Below, piece by piece: positions 9,306-18,266 of a DNA stretch of 64,000 nt; position 1 is the stretch's first letter; every line of letters begins with the position of its first letter. The notes under the pieces were generated by a model that saw only the letters and a list, made by a program, of their open reading frames with translations, was not told the DNA's origin and ran no database searches. The translations under genes and the position numbers were made by a program. This DNA is from Jannaschia pohangensis (GTDB lineage: Bacteria > Pseudomonadota > Alphaproteobacteria > Rhodobacterales > Rhodobacteraceae), in contig NZ_FORA01000002.1 in the NCBI RefSeq assembly GCF_900113875.1, forward strand, positions 434,001 through 498,000, given 5' to 3'.

Positions 9306-10097
9306 TCAGCCCCGGTGCGCGCCGTCGGCGAGCGATTTCACGTAAGCCAGGATATCCGCGACCGAGTCGCCGCGCGCGATGCGGTCGACGATGGCCGAGC
9401 CGACGACGCAGCCGTCCGCCACACCGGCAATCGCCTCGGCGGCCTCGGGCGTCTTGATACCGAAGCCGACGATGACCGGCAGGTCGGTGGAGGCCTTGAT
9501 CGTCTCGACCTCGGGCCCGACCTTGGCGGCATTCGCCTCGGCCGCGCCGGTGATCCCGGTGATCGAAACGTAATAGAGGAAACCCGACGTGTTCTGGAGC
9601 ACCCGGGGCAGCCGCTTGGCATCGGTCGTGGGGGTCGCCAGGCGAATGAAGTTCAGCCCAGCCGCCTGGGCCGGGATGCAGAGTTCGCTGTCTTCCTCGG
9701 GCGGCAGGTCGACGACGATCAGGCCATCGACGCCGGCCTCTTTCGCGTCGACCAGAAACCTGGCCACACCGCGCGAATAGATCGGATTGTAATAGCCCAT
9801 CAGGACGATCGGCGTGGCATCGTCCGTCGCCCGGAAATCCCGGATCAGGTCGAGCGTGCCCTGAAGTGTCATCCCGCCTTCGAGCGCGCGCTGACCGGCC
9901 AGCTGGATCGTCGGGCCATCGGCCATGGGGTCGGTGAATGGCAGGCCAAGCTCGATGATGTCGACGCCGGCGCCCGGCAGGCCTTTCATGACCTCTGCGG
10001 TCTTGGCCGCATCGGGATCGCCCGCCATGATGTAGGTCACGAAGGCCTTGCGGTTCTGGGCCCTCAGCCGGGCAAACGTGTCATCAATGCGGGTCAT
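9306..10097 (-). CDS. trpA: Tryptophan synthase alpha chain
   Basis: Cleaves indole-3-glycerol phosphate to indole and glyceraldehyde-3-phosphate, the first half-reaction of tryptophan synthase. Catalytic Glu is in [17 protein letters not shown] and catalytic Asp in [10 protein letters not shown]; the phosphate-binding [10 protein letters not shown] is near the end. I start it at 10097, where a strong GGAGGGGGGA site precedes ATG and the length becomes the usual 263 residues. trpB is not adjacent upstream, which is unusual compared with enterobacteria but common in alphaproteobacteria. Confidence 0.96.
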   Translation of the reverse strand: MTRIDDTFARLRAQNRKAFVTYIMAGDPDAAKTAEVMKGLPGAGVDIIELGLPFTDPMADGPTIQLAGQRALEGGMTLQGTLDLIRDFRATDDATPIVLMGYYNPIYSRGVARFLVDAKEAGVDGLIVVDLPPEEDSELCIPAQAAGLNFIRLATPTTDAKRLPRVLQNTSGFLYYVSITGITGAAEANAAKVGPEVETIKASTDLPVIVGFGIKTPEAAEAIAGVADGCVVGSAIVDRIARGDSVADILAYVKSLADGAHRG

Positions 10098-10252
10098 GCT
10101 TCCCCCCTCCGGTGCGTCCCCCCGATTGCGACAGCCATGCGCCAAGGTCAATCGGAACCCGACCCCGCCGAGCACCGCTGCGGGGAATGAGGTGAAAAAT
10201 TTCCCCCTGTGTGTCCATGGACATGTGGCAGCGCGGCTCCCATCTTCCGGAC

Positions 10253-10441
10253 ATGAATTACTTGCTCGCCATCCTCCTGCCGCCCCTGTCCATCCTTTTG
10301 GCCGGGCGACCGATCCTCGGGATCATCACGTTCATCATCTGGATCCCCGCATTGTTCTTTTCGGGCGGGCTGACCCATCCGATGTTCATCCTGCTTGCCT
10401 GGTTCATCATCTTCGAAGGGCGCAACAGGGAACGCGGGTAG
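10253..10441 (+). CDS. Small Pmp3/YqaE-like membrane protein
   Basis: A 62-residue protein made of two hydrophobic helices with a central LPP motif: it begins [16 protein letters not shown] and continues [13 protein letters not shown], matching the pattern of the Pmp3 (UPF0057/YqaE) family of proteolipids linked to membrane potential and stress. The last third carries a longer hydrophobic stretch than typical members. An upstream ATG at 10211 would add an unlikely soluble leader. No clear ribosome site is visible, which lowers confidence. Confidence 0.6.
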   Translation: MNYLLAILLPPLSILLAGRPILGIITFIIWIPALFFSGGLTHPMFILLAWFIIFEGRNRERG

Positions 10442-10586
10442 GTGTTCTGAAGGTCGGTTTGGCGGACGAAGGGTGCTTTCGCCGCGACTGCGCCAACGGC
10501 AGCTTTCATGACCTCAACAAAAAAGGTCGTAAGCGACCGGCAGCCGTCTTACACAGTCCAGTGGACCCCACGGTTCCGTTAGGCGC

Positions 10587-11348
10587 GTGAGGAGCTTGTA
10601 TTTGAGGAAGAAGCTTTCAGCGGCTTTGTCCGCAGCAGAACAGATTCGCGACCAGTTTTTTCCGGAAGCAAGCGCCTGCTTGCTTGCGGGTTCGGTGGTT
10701 CGAGGCGACGCAACAGCTTATTCGGACCTCGACTTGGTCGTGGTTTATGAACGCGTTGAGAACGCCCAAAGGCAGTCTTTTGTTTTCGGGGACTGGCCCG
10801 TTGAAGCATTTATTCACGATCCTCAAACTCTGGAATTTTTCTTCCGGGAGGTGGACCGTCCGTCAGGAGTGCCGTCTCTGCCCAACATGGTCAGCGAAGG
10901 CATTGAGATACCTCGCGAAACCAAATGCGGTAGACTTGTGAAAGACCTGGCGTCCCGGATTTTGGAAGAAGGCCCGATCGAATGGGGTCAAAAAGAACGC
11001 GAGAACTCGCGCTATGCAATAAGCGATATGGTCGAAGATATCCGTGAGCCTCGCAATATAGCTGAGCTTCGTATCGTCATCTCAAATCTATACTCGGCTA
11101 TTGCCAATCACTTCCTCCGGTCGCAGAATCAGTGGTCAGCCAAAGGAAAGAGCATTCCCAGAAGGCTCATGAGCGTTAATCCCGAGGTCCATAAGCGCTT
11201 CGCAGAGGCTTTTGAGGCCGCTTTCACTCGTGACGATACCACAGACGTCATTCAACTTTGCGAACACGTGTTGGAACCAGATGGGGGCTTTCTATTCCAA
11301 GGCTATACCCGCGATGCACCAAAAGAGTGGCGTATGCCTGACGCGTGA
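10587..11348 (+). CDS. Nucleotidyltransferase-domain protein in an AT-richer islet
   Basis: A protein of 253 residues with an N-terminal polymerase-beta-like nucleotidyltransferase domain: GSVVRGDATAYSDLDLVVV contains the glycine-serine and the paired catalytic aspartates. Proteins of this type adenylylate small molecules (aminoglycoside enzymes), proteins, or act as MNT-type antitoxins. The C-terminal half is helical, similar to the substrate domain of such enzymes. The start could be GTG 10587 or a nearby TTG. Codon use is visibly AT-richer than in trpA and ychF on either side, a sign of horizontal acquisition. No HEPN toxin partner is seen beside it. Confidence 0.75.
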   Translation: MRSLYLRKKLSAALSAAEQIRDQFFPEASACLLAGSVVRGDATAYSDLDLVVVYERVENAQRQSFVFGDWPVEAFIHDPQTLEFFFREVDRPSGVPSLPNMVSEGIEIPRETKCGRLVKDLASRILEEGPIEWGQKERENSRYAISDMVEDIREPRNIAELRIVISNLYSAIANHFLRSQNQWSAKGKSIPRRLMSVNPEVHKRFAEAFEAAFTRDDTTDVIQLCEHVLEPDGGFLFQGYTRDAPKEWRMPDA

Positions 11349-11487
11349 TGGAGCGTCAGCCGCCATTCGTACTTGATGCAGCTATTAAGTAGTCTGGGCT
11401 TGAAGCCACCGTTCGCCGCTGCCCATGGCTTGCCCCCCTCCCCGGCCCGGCGTAGAGGAACCGCGGTCAACGCAAGGGGATGGGATC

Positions 11488-12585
11488 ATGGGTTTCAAGA
11501 TGGGCATCGTGGGTCTGCCGAACGTCGGCAAGTCGACCCTGTTCAATGCGTTGACCAAGACGGCCGCCGCGCAGGCCGCCAACTTCCCCTTCTGCACCAT
11601 CGAGCCGAATGTGGGCGATGTGGCCGTGCCAGATGCGCGGCTCGACCGTCTGGCGTCGATTGCCCAGTCCAAGCAGATCATTCCGACCCGCATGACCTTC
11701 GTCGACATCGCGGGCCTGGTGAAGGGCGCGTCCAAGGGTGAGGGTCTGGGCAATCAGTTCCTGGCCAATATCCGTGAGACGGACGCCATTGCCCATGTCC
11801 TGCGCTGTTTCGAGGACGGCGACGTCACCCATGTGGAAGACCGCGTGAACCCGGTCGAAGACGCCGAGATCATCGAGACGGAACTGATGATCGCCGACAT
11901 GGAGTCCATCGAGAAGCGGCTGCAGGGCCTGCTCCGCAAGGTGCGCGGCGGCGACAAGGAGGCCGTCCAGCAGGAGCGTCTGCTGCGCGCGGCCCTGGCC
12001 GTTCTGGAGCAGGGCAAACCCGCGCGGGCCGTCGCGGTCGATGCCGAGGATGCCAAGGCCTGGGCCATGCTGCAGCTTCTGACCTCCAAGCCGATCCTCT
12101 ATGTCTGCAACGTCGACGAAGGCTCTGCCGCGACGGGCAACGCCATGTCCGCCGCCGTGGCCGAGATGGCCGCCGCCCAAGGGGCCGCCCATGTCGTCAT
12201 CAGCGCGCAGATCGAGGAAGAGATCGCGCAGCTCTCCCACGAGGAAGCCGCCGAATTCCTGAGCGAGATGGGGCTGGAGGAGCCCGGCCTCGACCGGTTG
12301 ATCCAGGCGGGCTATGCCCTGCTGGAGCTTGAGACCTACTTCACCGTCGGCCCCAAGGAGGCGCGCGCCTGGACCATCCGCAAGGGCACCAGCGCCCCCC
12401 GGGCCGCCGGCGTCATCCACGGCGACTTCGAAAAGGGGTTCATCCGGGCCGAGACCATCGCCTATGACGATTTCGTCACCCTGGGCGGCGAGCTGCCCGC
12501 CAAGGAAGCGGGCAAGATGCGGGCCGAAGGCAAGGCCTATATCGTCAAGGATGGCGACGTGCTGCACTTCCTGTTCAACACCTGA
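11488..12585 (+). CDS. ychF: Redox-regulated ATPase/GTPase YchF (OLA1 family)
   Basis: Universally conserved P-loop protein that binds ribosomes. The P-loop is [14 protein letters not shown], the G3 motif is [16 protein letters not shown], and the NKxD site is replaced as in this ATP-preferring family (CNVDE region). A coiled-coil insert and C-terminal TGS domain ([14 protein letters not shown] through [10 protein letters not shown]) complete it. The length of 365 residues is standard when started at ATG 11488; an upstream in-frame ATG at 11425 is not needed. Confidence 0.96.
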   Translation: MGFKMGIVGLPNVGKSTLFNALTKTAAAQAANFPFCTIEPNVGDVAVPDARLDRLASIAQSKQIIPTRMTFVDIAGLVKGASKGEGLGNQFLANIRETDAIAHVLRCFEDGDVTHVEDRVNPVEDAEIIETELMIADMESIEKRLQGLLRKVRGGDKEAVQQERLLRAALAVLEQGKPARAVAVDAEDAKAWAMLQLLTSKPILYVCNVDEGSAATGNAMSAAVAEMAAAQGAAHVVISAQIEEEIAQLSHEEAAEFLSEMGLEEPGLDRLIQAGYALLELETYFTVGPKEARAWTIRKGTSAPRAAGVIHGDFEKGFIRAETIAYDDFVTLGGELPAKEAGKMRAEGKAYIVKDGDVLHFLFNT

Positions 12586-12699
12586 CACCCTGTTGCGTCC
12601 GGCGCCCATTCGGGTGACAATCAGTCCATTGTAAGAATGGATTGAAGCAGGCCGGGCGAGCGGTTTCTGGAAGACGGTGAACGCGCCGCGCTTGACGGT

Positions 12700-13017
12700 G
12701 TGGCTCTGGATGCGTTCAAACGCGATGTCATCGCCCATGCCCGCCGCAAGCTAGTCCTGTCGCGCGACATGGACGACGCGGAATGGGAGCCCGTCGCGGG
12801 CGCGAGGTTCGACCGGACCCATGGTTGGCTGCGCAACTACGAGAATGTCCGCCATGAAAGCTATGTTTTCATGGTGATGCTATATTTCATTCTCGGCATT
12901 GATGGCATCGACTTGGATTTATGTGGCGCAAACGCTGCAAAACGACCGGATCGGGATAAATACGCGAGTCCGCTTTCTTTCCGACCTGACGATCAGAATG
13001 CTCAGAGGGGTCTACTG
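12700..13017 (+). pseudogene. Possible IS5-type transposase relic
   Basis: The open frame from 12700 contains DMDDAEWEPVAG, resembling the N-terminal DLSDAEW segment of IS5-family transposases, followed almost at once by RFDRTHGWLRNYENVR and an aromatic/hydrophobic tail like the IS5 C-terminus. The catalytic middle part is missing, so this would be an internally deleted remnant. It has no convincing start codon or ribosome site. The match is by eye only and may be coincidental. Confidence 0.35.
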
Positions 13018-13437
13018 ATGCCCATTCTTGCCGCCGTTCCGGTCGGTGCAGCTGCGGGTGGGGGCACCCCCCTCGGGGGCGGCGCGATCCTGGGCGGGCT
13101 TACCGCCAGCCAGATCGCGGCCGCCATGTTTTATTCGGCCGCACTTGTTGTCACTGGCGTTTTGGCCCTTGATGTCATCTCTGACGCGCTCGACACGCCC
13201 GTCACCCAATCCGAAGCCGAGACAATCGCAGGCCACGCGGGCGACGCATCCAAAGCAGAGCGCGAACGCCTGCGCGGCTGTGCGGAATGCATCTGGTGCC
13301 AGGTCAACATTCAGGCGCAGGGCACTCTGATCTATGGCGCGGACGTCCGCCCGACGCGACAAGGCATCGGCCCCTTACCTGCGCCTGAGAACCATATTTG
13401 CACGCGAAGGTGTGATTATCGCCGGAATGACCCATGA
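13018..13437 (+). CDS. Hypothetical protein with hydrophobic N-terminus and CxxCxxC motif
   Basis: A protein of 139 residues starting at ATG 13018, in the same frame as the relic upstream. Glycine/alanine-rich hydrophobic segments (about residues 3-60) precede an acidic linker, then CAECIWC and a second pair CTRRC near the C-terminus. A hydrophobic leader followed by a CxxCxxC region is also the layout of restriction-endonuclease-fold toxin 5 proteins of type VI systems. The catalytic core of that family cannot be confirmed here, so the toxin idea is tentative. The stop overlaps the next start by ATGA. Confidence 0.45.
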   Translation: MPILAAVPVGAAAGGGTPLGGGAILGGLTASQIAAAMFYSAALVVTGVLALDVISDALDTPVTQSEAETIAGHAGDASKAERERLRGCAECIWCQVNIQAQGTLIYGADVRPTRQGIGPLPAPENHICTRRCDYRRNDP

Positions 13438-13631
13438 GTTCGTCCGCGGCGTCGCCGGAGGGCGCGTTCAAGCAGATCGAACGATGGGACATTCTGGCGG
13501 CGACGGTGGCCTACATACTGGAACGGTCCAGAAACGGCGGTCTGCCCCGGCGCTTGTCACGCCAAACACCGCATAAATCGCGGCAGGACCGCCACGGCCG
13601 CGCAGCAATGCATACGATCACGCGCATGTGA
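13434..13631 (+). CDS. Small hypothetical protein overlapping the previous gene
   Basis: A 65-residue frame starting at an ATG that overlaps the previous stop (ATGA), the usual sign of translational coupling. The first 30 residues look helical and globular (FKQIERWDILAATVAYIL); the rest is basic and low in structure, which might mean the 3' part was lost by truncation. If the upstream gene is a toxin, this would sit in the immunity position, but its short length argues against an intact immunity protein. Confidence 0.4.
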   Translation: MSSSAASPEGAFKQIERWDILAATVAYILERSRNGGLPRRLSRQTPHKSRQDRHGRAAMHTITRM

Positions 13632-13728
13632 CCTTGAGTGCAGGATGGGCCTGTGTCCCCATATGGTGAATTGGCGTGCCGGGGTGGGATTCGGGACGCC
13701 AAACAGTTTGCCAAAGGAGAATGCCATT

Positions 13729-14301
13729 ATGGACAGACGCCAATTGATCGCCGGGGGCGCGGCCCTCGCACTTTTCGGAAGCAGCGACGCCATGGCGCAG
13801 GCCGTCGCCCCGTCGAACATCCGCCCCGATTTTCTGCCCGTCGAAGTGCCGATCCGCGCGGGGATCGCCCCGAACGAGATTCACGTCGTGCCCGACAGCT
13901 TCATGCTGTTCTGGACCATGCCCGGTGCGCGCGCGATGCGCTACATGGTCGGGGTCGGACGCCCCGGTCTTTATGAGAGCGGCGAATTCTATGTCGGCGC
14001 CAAGAAGGAATGGCCGAGCTGGACCCCGACGAACTCGATGATCGAGCGCAACCCGGCCTATGCCCAGTGGAAGGACGGCATGCCCGGCGGCCCGAACAAC
14101 CCGCTTGGTGCGCGTGCGCTCTATCTCTTCGAGCCAGGCCGGGGTGATACCTTCCTGCGGATCCACGGGACCAATGCGCCCAACACCATCGGCAGCGCCG
14201 TGTCGAACGGTTGCGCGCGCCTGGTGAACGATCAGGCGGTGGACCTCTACAACCGCGTTCCGATGCGGTCGCGTGTCGTCCTCTATCCGAAGACCATCTG
14301 A
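13729..14301 (+). CDS. L,D-transpeptidase (YkuD domain)
   Basis: Periplasmic enzyme that forms 3-3 crosslinks in peptidoglycan or attaches proteins to it. The catalytic YkuD signature is present: HGTNAP, then VSNGCARL with the active-site cysteine. An N-terminal twin-arginine-like leader (MDRRQLIAGGAALALFG, cleavage near AMAQ) predicts export. ATG 13729 follows an AAAGGAGA site; the longer frame from 13645 would bury the signal peptide. The length of 190 residues is typical of short alphaproteobacterial members. Confidence 0.92.
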   Translation: MDRRQLIAGGAALALFGSSDAMAQAVAPSNIRPDFLPVEVPIRAGIAPNEIHVVPDSFMLFWTMPGARAMRYMVGVGRPGLYESGEFYVGAKKEWPSWTPTNSMIERNPAYAQWKDGMPGGPNNPLGARALYLFEPGRGDTFLRIHGTNAPNTIGSAVSNGCARLVNDQAVDLYNRVPMRSRVVLYPKTI

Positions 14302-14305
14302 CCCG

Positions 14306-14812
14306 ATGCGCGCTGCGATCATCGCGATCGCGGCAATCCTTGCCGCTTCTGAGGTCCTCGCCTGCAATCCGGGCGAGGACGTTTTCATGTCTTGCACCAT
14401 CGCGACGAATGGCAAGTACCTGGAAGTCTGCCACGACGCAGAGACGGTGTTCTATCGCTTCGGTCCCGCGAACCGGCCCGCCGAACTGGCCCTGTCCGTG
14501 CCCATCACAGAGGTCGATTATGTCCCGTGGCCCGGCGTCGGTCGGTCGATTGCCGAGGGCATCGACTTTCGCAACGGCAACCATGTCTACAAGGTCTATG
14601 CAGGTTTCGACCGCATGTATGATGACGAGCCGGAGGACCTGGAACGCAGTTTCGGCGGCGTGCGCATCGCGCGCGATGACCTGCCCCTCGGCGAGATGAT
14701 CTGCGACCCGCCCACCGTCGACTTCGGGTGGAGCCCGCCCCTCTGGGACGCGATGATCGCGGCCGGTCTGGAATGGAACGACCGCGAGCAAACTTGGCGC
14801 CCGGCACGGTAA
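14306..14812 (+). CDS. Secreted hypothetical protein
   Basis: A protein of 168 residues with a signal peptide (AAIIAIAAILAASEVLA) and cysteines at the start and end of the mature part (CNPGEDVFMSC, EMICDPP). It starts 4 bases after the L,D-transpeptidase stop, so it is likely cotranscribed with it. The family is not recognised. No lipobox is evident. Confidence 0.75.
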   Translation: MRAAIIAIAAILAASEVLACNPGEDVFMSCTIATNGKYLEVCHDAETVFYRFGPANRPAELALSVPITEVDYVPWPGVGRSIAEGIDFRNGNHVYKVYAGFDRMYDDEPEDLERSFGGVRIARDDLPLGEMICDPPTVDFGWSPPLWDAMIAAGLEWNDREQTWRPAR

Positions 14813-14855
14813 TTTGCACTTGCCCCTCCCTGCCCTCACCAATAGACGGGTCAGC

Positions 14856-14945
14856 GGAGACGTGGCCGAGTGGTCGAAGGCGCTCCCCTGCTAAGGGAGT
14901 AGGCGGGAAACTGTCTCGAGGGTTCGAATCCCTTCGTCTCCGCCA
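14856..14945 (+). tRNA. tRNA-Ser (GCT), integration target
   Basis: Acceptor GGAGACG pairs with CGTCTCC, followed by discriminator G and encoded CCA. The anticodon stem CCCCT...AGGGA region encloses loop CTGCTAA with anticodon GCT, and a long variable arm marks class II. Its last 15 bases form the left end of a 16-bp repeat copied at 33694-33709, so this gene is the integration site of the adjacent island. The tRNA itself remains complete. Confidence 0.97.
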
Positions 14946-14946
14946 C
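14931..14946. repeat. att site, left copy
   Basis: The 16 bases CCTTCGTCTCCGCCAC match 33694-33709 exactly. They cover the 3' acceptor strand of tRNA-Ser and one base beyond. Confidence 0.85.
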
Positions 14947-15349
14947 AACCACCTTGTAAGTAGCTGGTTACATTAGGCATATTTCCGGTTCCTCTCTTCA
15001 GGGTACATTTCAAGGTACAGTTTGGCTTTTCCGCCATGATCGGTACTGAGCGTTACCGGCCTGATTGCGCGGATATCAGAAGTTTCAACCTCACTTTGGC
15101 GACGGCTTCGAGGAGCCTGAGGCTCAACATTTCTTGATGGCGTCCTCGTCATTCCCGGATGCCTGTCCGGTCGAAAGCCGGCGCACCAAACACTCAACTG
15201 TAGCAACAGGTCAATCAGACCTGCGCAGAGTGTCTGCAAGCTATACCCAATGCAGCGAAAACTCTGTCTGCCCGGTTGCAAGAATGCTGCGCTGCATCCG
15301 GGATTTGATCTGAAGGCCGTGAAATCTGGCCGTGCATCCAAAGATCCCC
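14947..15349. other. No convincing gene, left end of the island
   Basis: About 400 bases between the left att and the protease gene. Short frames exist on both strands (up to 133 codons on minus, 14973-15374), but they lack ribosome sites and look non-coding in composition. I see no terminator or recognisable element. Confidence 0.5.
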
Positions 15350-17557
15350 TCAATGCACCAGTCTGACGTGGCACGTGTCCTCATGTCGGATCTGCCCGAG
15401 GAGACCTTGGAGCTGCTCCGCGTTTAAATCCCTCTCCCTCATCAGGGCGTCAGCGACGCGCGTGATGTCCGCCCTCCAGGTTTCGGCCATGCGACACGCA
15501 TCGGTTTGCGCGTCCTCAAGGAGTTGACTCATCGCCCGCGCTTGCGAAGGCGTTAGGTGATCGTGTGGTTGCCAGACCGGTAGCGGGTCGTCCTGGATCA
15601 GATGCCATTCTCCCGCCGCGCGGGAAGCAAGACGTGTTGCCTGCGCCAAATCGCTAGTGGGACCGTCGCCGCCGCCGGACGAGACGCCTTCGCAGAAGAT
15701 CATTTCTGCGGCCCGGCCTGCGAGCAGGCTTACGAGTTCATCCCTGACTGCCGCGAGAATGTATACGCGTACGCGCGGAGCCTGGATGCCAGCACCTCGA
15801 GGGCCGAGCCACGCACGAACCGGAGCCGGTCTGTTCAGAACGTGTCCGACAACCAGATGCCCGGCCTCATGGATCGCCATGCGATGGGGGTCGGCGGGCG
15901 TGACGGGATCGGTCCCTTCGATGGCATGAACGGCGGCAAGAAGATCTTGGGCTTCGACAGTGACAATTTTCGATCCGCTCGAGTTGCGGATCCGGGTCCG
16001 CGTGATCGCGATGGATTCGCGCGCGAGATGGGCCGCATCGGCTCCGGTGCCCCCTGCGAGACCGTCGAGGGCTGCGGTCCATTCGGCCTTCGTCTCGAGC
16101 CCAAGGGCGGCACGGCCGCCCAGGTTGTCCCGCAGAATGAGGCCCAACGCTGTCCGGTCCGGCCGATGAAGCGCGATGTGGTGATCGCAGCGACCCGCGC
16201 GAATGAGCGCCGGGTCCAGCTGGTCGGGATGGTTGGTCGCCAAGACCACCACGACCCCGGGGCTGTCGGCCAGCATGGTGAGCCGTGTGAGGTATCCGTT
16301 GACGACGCTGCGCCGGTAGCTGGCGGCGTGGGGATCGGAGGTATCGGCCCGGTCCGATAGACAGTCAGCCTCGTCCACGAGGACAACGGCAGGTGCCGTA
16401 TCCCGGGCGCGTTCCACGCCCGCATCAAGTGCGGCCAGCATCTTTCCCAAGTGGCCCGCTGCTTGCACCGTCGTGTAGGACAGGTCGATGACCTCGCCGC
16501 CGATCTCGTTGGCAATCGCATGGGCGACGGAGGTCTTGCCGACGCCGGCAGGGCCGTGGAGGAGGAAAGACGCTCCGACCTCCGGCCACTCCAAAGCGCC
16601 GTCCTTCCAGTCTTCCACGTCGGCGACGACACGTTCGAGCTTGTCCCGCGCTCGACCGAGGCCGTGGATATCGCGAAGTCGCGGAGAAGGCTCTGACCCT
16701 GATGTCCGTGCAGACAACGCTTCACTCGCCATGCCTTGATGCAGGCAAGCCTCGACGGCATCGAGGCGGGCAAAGACCTCGGCGGCAGTTTCCCCGGCCC
16801 AGATGTGCGCGAGGTGCGTTGTCGTAAGATAAGTCATGTCCGCTGCCGCGGACGATCCGGCTGCGCCGGTTTCATCGCAGGCGTCAGGTACGGGAGTGCC
16901 ACAGGCGCGCAGCATGGCAGCGATATCGTCACGGGAAAGTACGGGAAGAGTCAGTTCGTGGGGGAAAGCGATTGCACGCAGCTGTTCTGGCATGCTGGCA
17001 CCGATTTCGAGCTGCACGACAACGGTTGCACCAAGCATGAGTGCGCTGTCGAGGCTCTTGATCTCGTGCCATGGTAGGGAAGAGGTGCGATCGGCGTCTT
17101 GCACGGGATCGCATTTGAGGAAGCGTCCCGGCCACGGAGCGCGGCCCATCGCTTCACAGATGGTTGGGAAAACGGGGCGCTCGAGACGCTGGTCGAGACC
17201 GCGTTCCTCGCCATCGCACCGCAAAATGACGACCGATCCAGGCCGGAGAGTCGAGAGATCGCCCATCGCAGCGAAGGCTTTCGCGAGGCGGACAACCTGG
17301 GACAGTACGAGTGGCGAGAACTGGCCATGCGGCCGTCGCAGGGCATCTACGGTGCCGTCGTCCGCCTCCCAGGCGGTCTGTTCTCGTGCATCGACGTAAC
17401 GGCGAAGCGCTGCATCGCGAAGACCGTTTGCAGAGATTGGAAAGCAAGGAGGTGGCAGGGGAAGCATGGGCATAGGCGGGCCTTTCGGAGCGGAGCAGGC
17501 AGCGGGGCGCGCGCGCGGCAAAGCCGGGCGTGACCTGAGGGGAGCAATTAGGGTCAT
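15350..17557 (-). CDS. Soluble AAA+ ATPase with FtsH-like M41 metallopeptidase domain
   Basis: A protein of 735 residues that pairs an AAA+ motor with a zinc peptidase. Walker A GPAGVGKT is at 335-342, Walker B VVLVDEAD at 391-398, and the second region of homology LATNHPDQLDPALIRAGR at 439-456. The M41 zinc motif HEAGH is at 563-567, and a third ligand is likely D636 in GPTSDLAQAT. The first 290 residues are unlike FtsH: there are no membrane helices, and this region may recruit substrates. The first ATG overlaps the upstream stop (TAATG), arguing for coupling; ATG 17473 after GAAAGG is an alternative start. It probably unfolds and degrades specific proteins in the cytoplasm. Confidence 0.88.
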   Translation of the reverse strand: MTLIAPLRSRPALPRARPAACSAPKGPPMPMLPLPPPCFPISANGLRDAALRRYVDAREQTAWEADDGTVDALRRPHGQFSPLVLSQVVRLAKAFAAMGDLSTLRPGSVVILRCDGEERGLDQRLERPVFPTICEAMGRAPWPGRFLKCDPVQDADRTSSLPWHEIKSLDSALMLGATVVVQLEIGASMPEQLRAIAFPHELTLPVLSRDDIAAMLRACGTPVPDACDETGAAGSSAAADMTYLTTTHLAHIWAGETAAEVFARLDAVEACLHQGMASEALSARTSGSEPSPRLRDIHGLGRARDKLERVVADVEDWKDGALEWPEVGASFLLHGPAGVGKTSVAHAIANEIGGEVIDLSYTTVQAAGHLGKMLAALDAGVERARDTAPAVVLVDEADCLSDRADTSDPHAASYRRSVVNGYLTRLTMLADSPGVVVVLATNHPDQLDPALIRAGRCDHHIALHRPDRTALGLILRDNLGGRAALGLETKAEWTAALDGLAGGTGADAAHLARESIAITRTRIRNSSGSKIVTVEAQDLLAAVHAIEGTDPVTPADPHRMAIHEAGHLVVGHVLNRPAPVRAWLGPRGAGIQAPRVRVYILAAVRDELVSLLAGRAAEMIFCEGVSSGGGDGPTSDLAQATRLASRAAGEWHLIQDDPLPVWQPHDHLTPSQARAMSQLLEDAQTDACRMAETWRADITRVADALMRERDLNAEQLQGLLGQIRHEDTCHVRLVH

Positions 17558-18147
17558 TACATGGGCGGCAGATCGTCGCCTTCATCCGTGTCCAGATACC
17601 CAAGGCCGATCTCGTGGAGGCACTGGTAAAAGCTGGCGAGCGGGTCACGCCGAAGCACACCGAGTTCTGCGACGCGCAGACTGACGCGGGACGAGCCGGG
17701 CAACCGAAAGACCACCGCGTGCTCTGGCAGAACGACGCATGCGAGAAGTCGGAACGCCCTGTGACCGTATCGCCGTCGGCCGCGCGGCGAATTGCGATAG
17801 CCACATGAGATATTCCAACCATAAAGACCGGATCCGGTCGGATGCGTGGTCGTTTTGATCTGTATTGTGATGGCGTCGTCGCCAATGAGAGCGAGCCGAT
17901 CGTAGGGCCGCCCATCCGGCGCGGGCATGACAGGGATACCGCGTGGCAAGAGAATGCTGTCGACGACCGCTGCACCCGCTTGACCGATCATCGTTGCGTG
18001 GTGTGACAAGACCGACGGTGAGACATCCGGAAAATCGGCGAGCGCTTTCAGAGGGTCGGGATCTGCTTGACGGGCCGGATGTCTACGTCCGTCGTCAAGC
18101 TGGGCGTGATCAGGGAAGAGATTCAGTTGAGTTTCGAATAGGGGCAT
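17557..18147 (-). CDS. PD-(D/E)XK-like nuclease-fold protein
   Basis: A protein of 196 residues from ATG 18147 (a TTG at 18186 would add 13). The middle has the pattern of small restriction-fold nucleases: helix GQAGAAVVDSILLPRGI (55-71), Asp in PYDRLAL (D83), then a strand ITIQIKTT with Q96-x-K98. Q in place of the usual Glu occurs in some active PD-(D/E)XK families, and a group I intron-associated nuclease-type fold is the closest pattern I can name. Its stop overlaps the start of the AAA+/M41 gene, so the two are translated together. Activity is not certain. Confidence 0.6.
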   Translation of the reverse strand: MPLFETQLNLFPDHAQLDDGRRHPARQADPDPLKALADFPDVSPSVLSHHATMIGQAGAAVVDSILLPRGIPVMPAPDGRPYDRLALIGDDAITIQIKTTTHPTGSGLYGWNISCGYRNSPRGRRRYGHRAFRLLACVVLPEHAVVFRLPGSSRVSLRVAELGVLRRDPLASFYQCLHEIGLGYLDTDEGDDLPPM

Positions 18148-18266
18148 CCTTGATGGAGGTTCACGTCCCCTGCCCGACCGCGACAATTATGAGCCGAGGC
18201 GGAAAGAGGCGTGAAAGATTGCGGGCGTGACCGAATATCAGGATCGGTCAGCGGAATGACGGTGAC

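Noticed and set aside
10211-10252. Upstream ATG extension of the Pmp3-like protein
   Set aside because: The added residues are polar, and the family begins directly with the hydrophobic helix.
14973-15374. Minus-strand frame of 133 codons at the island's left end
   Set aside because: No start signals, no family features and overlap with the end of the AAA+/M41 gene; kept only as non-coding space.
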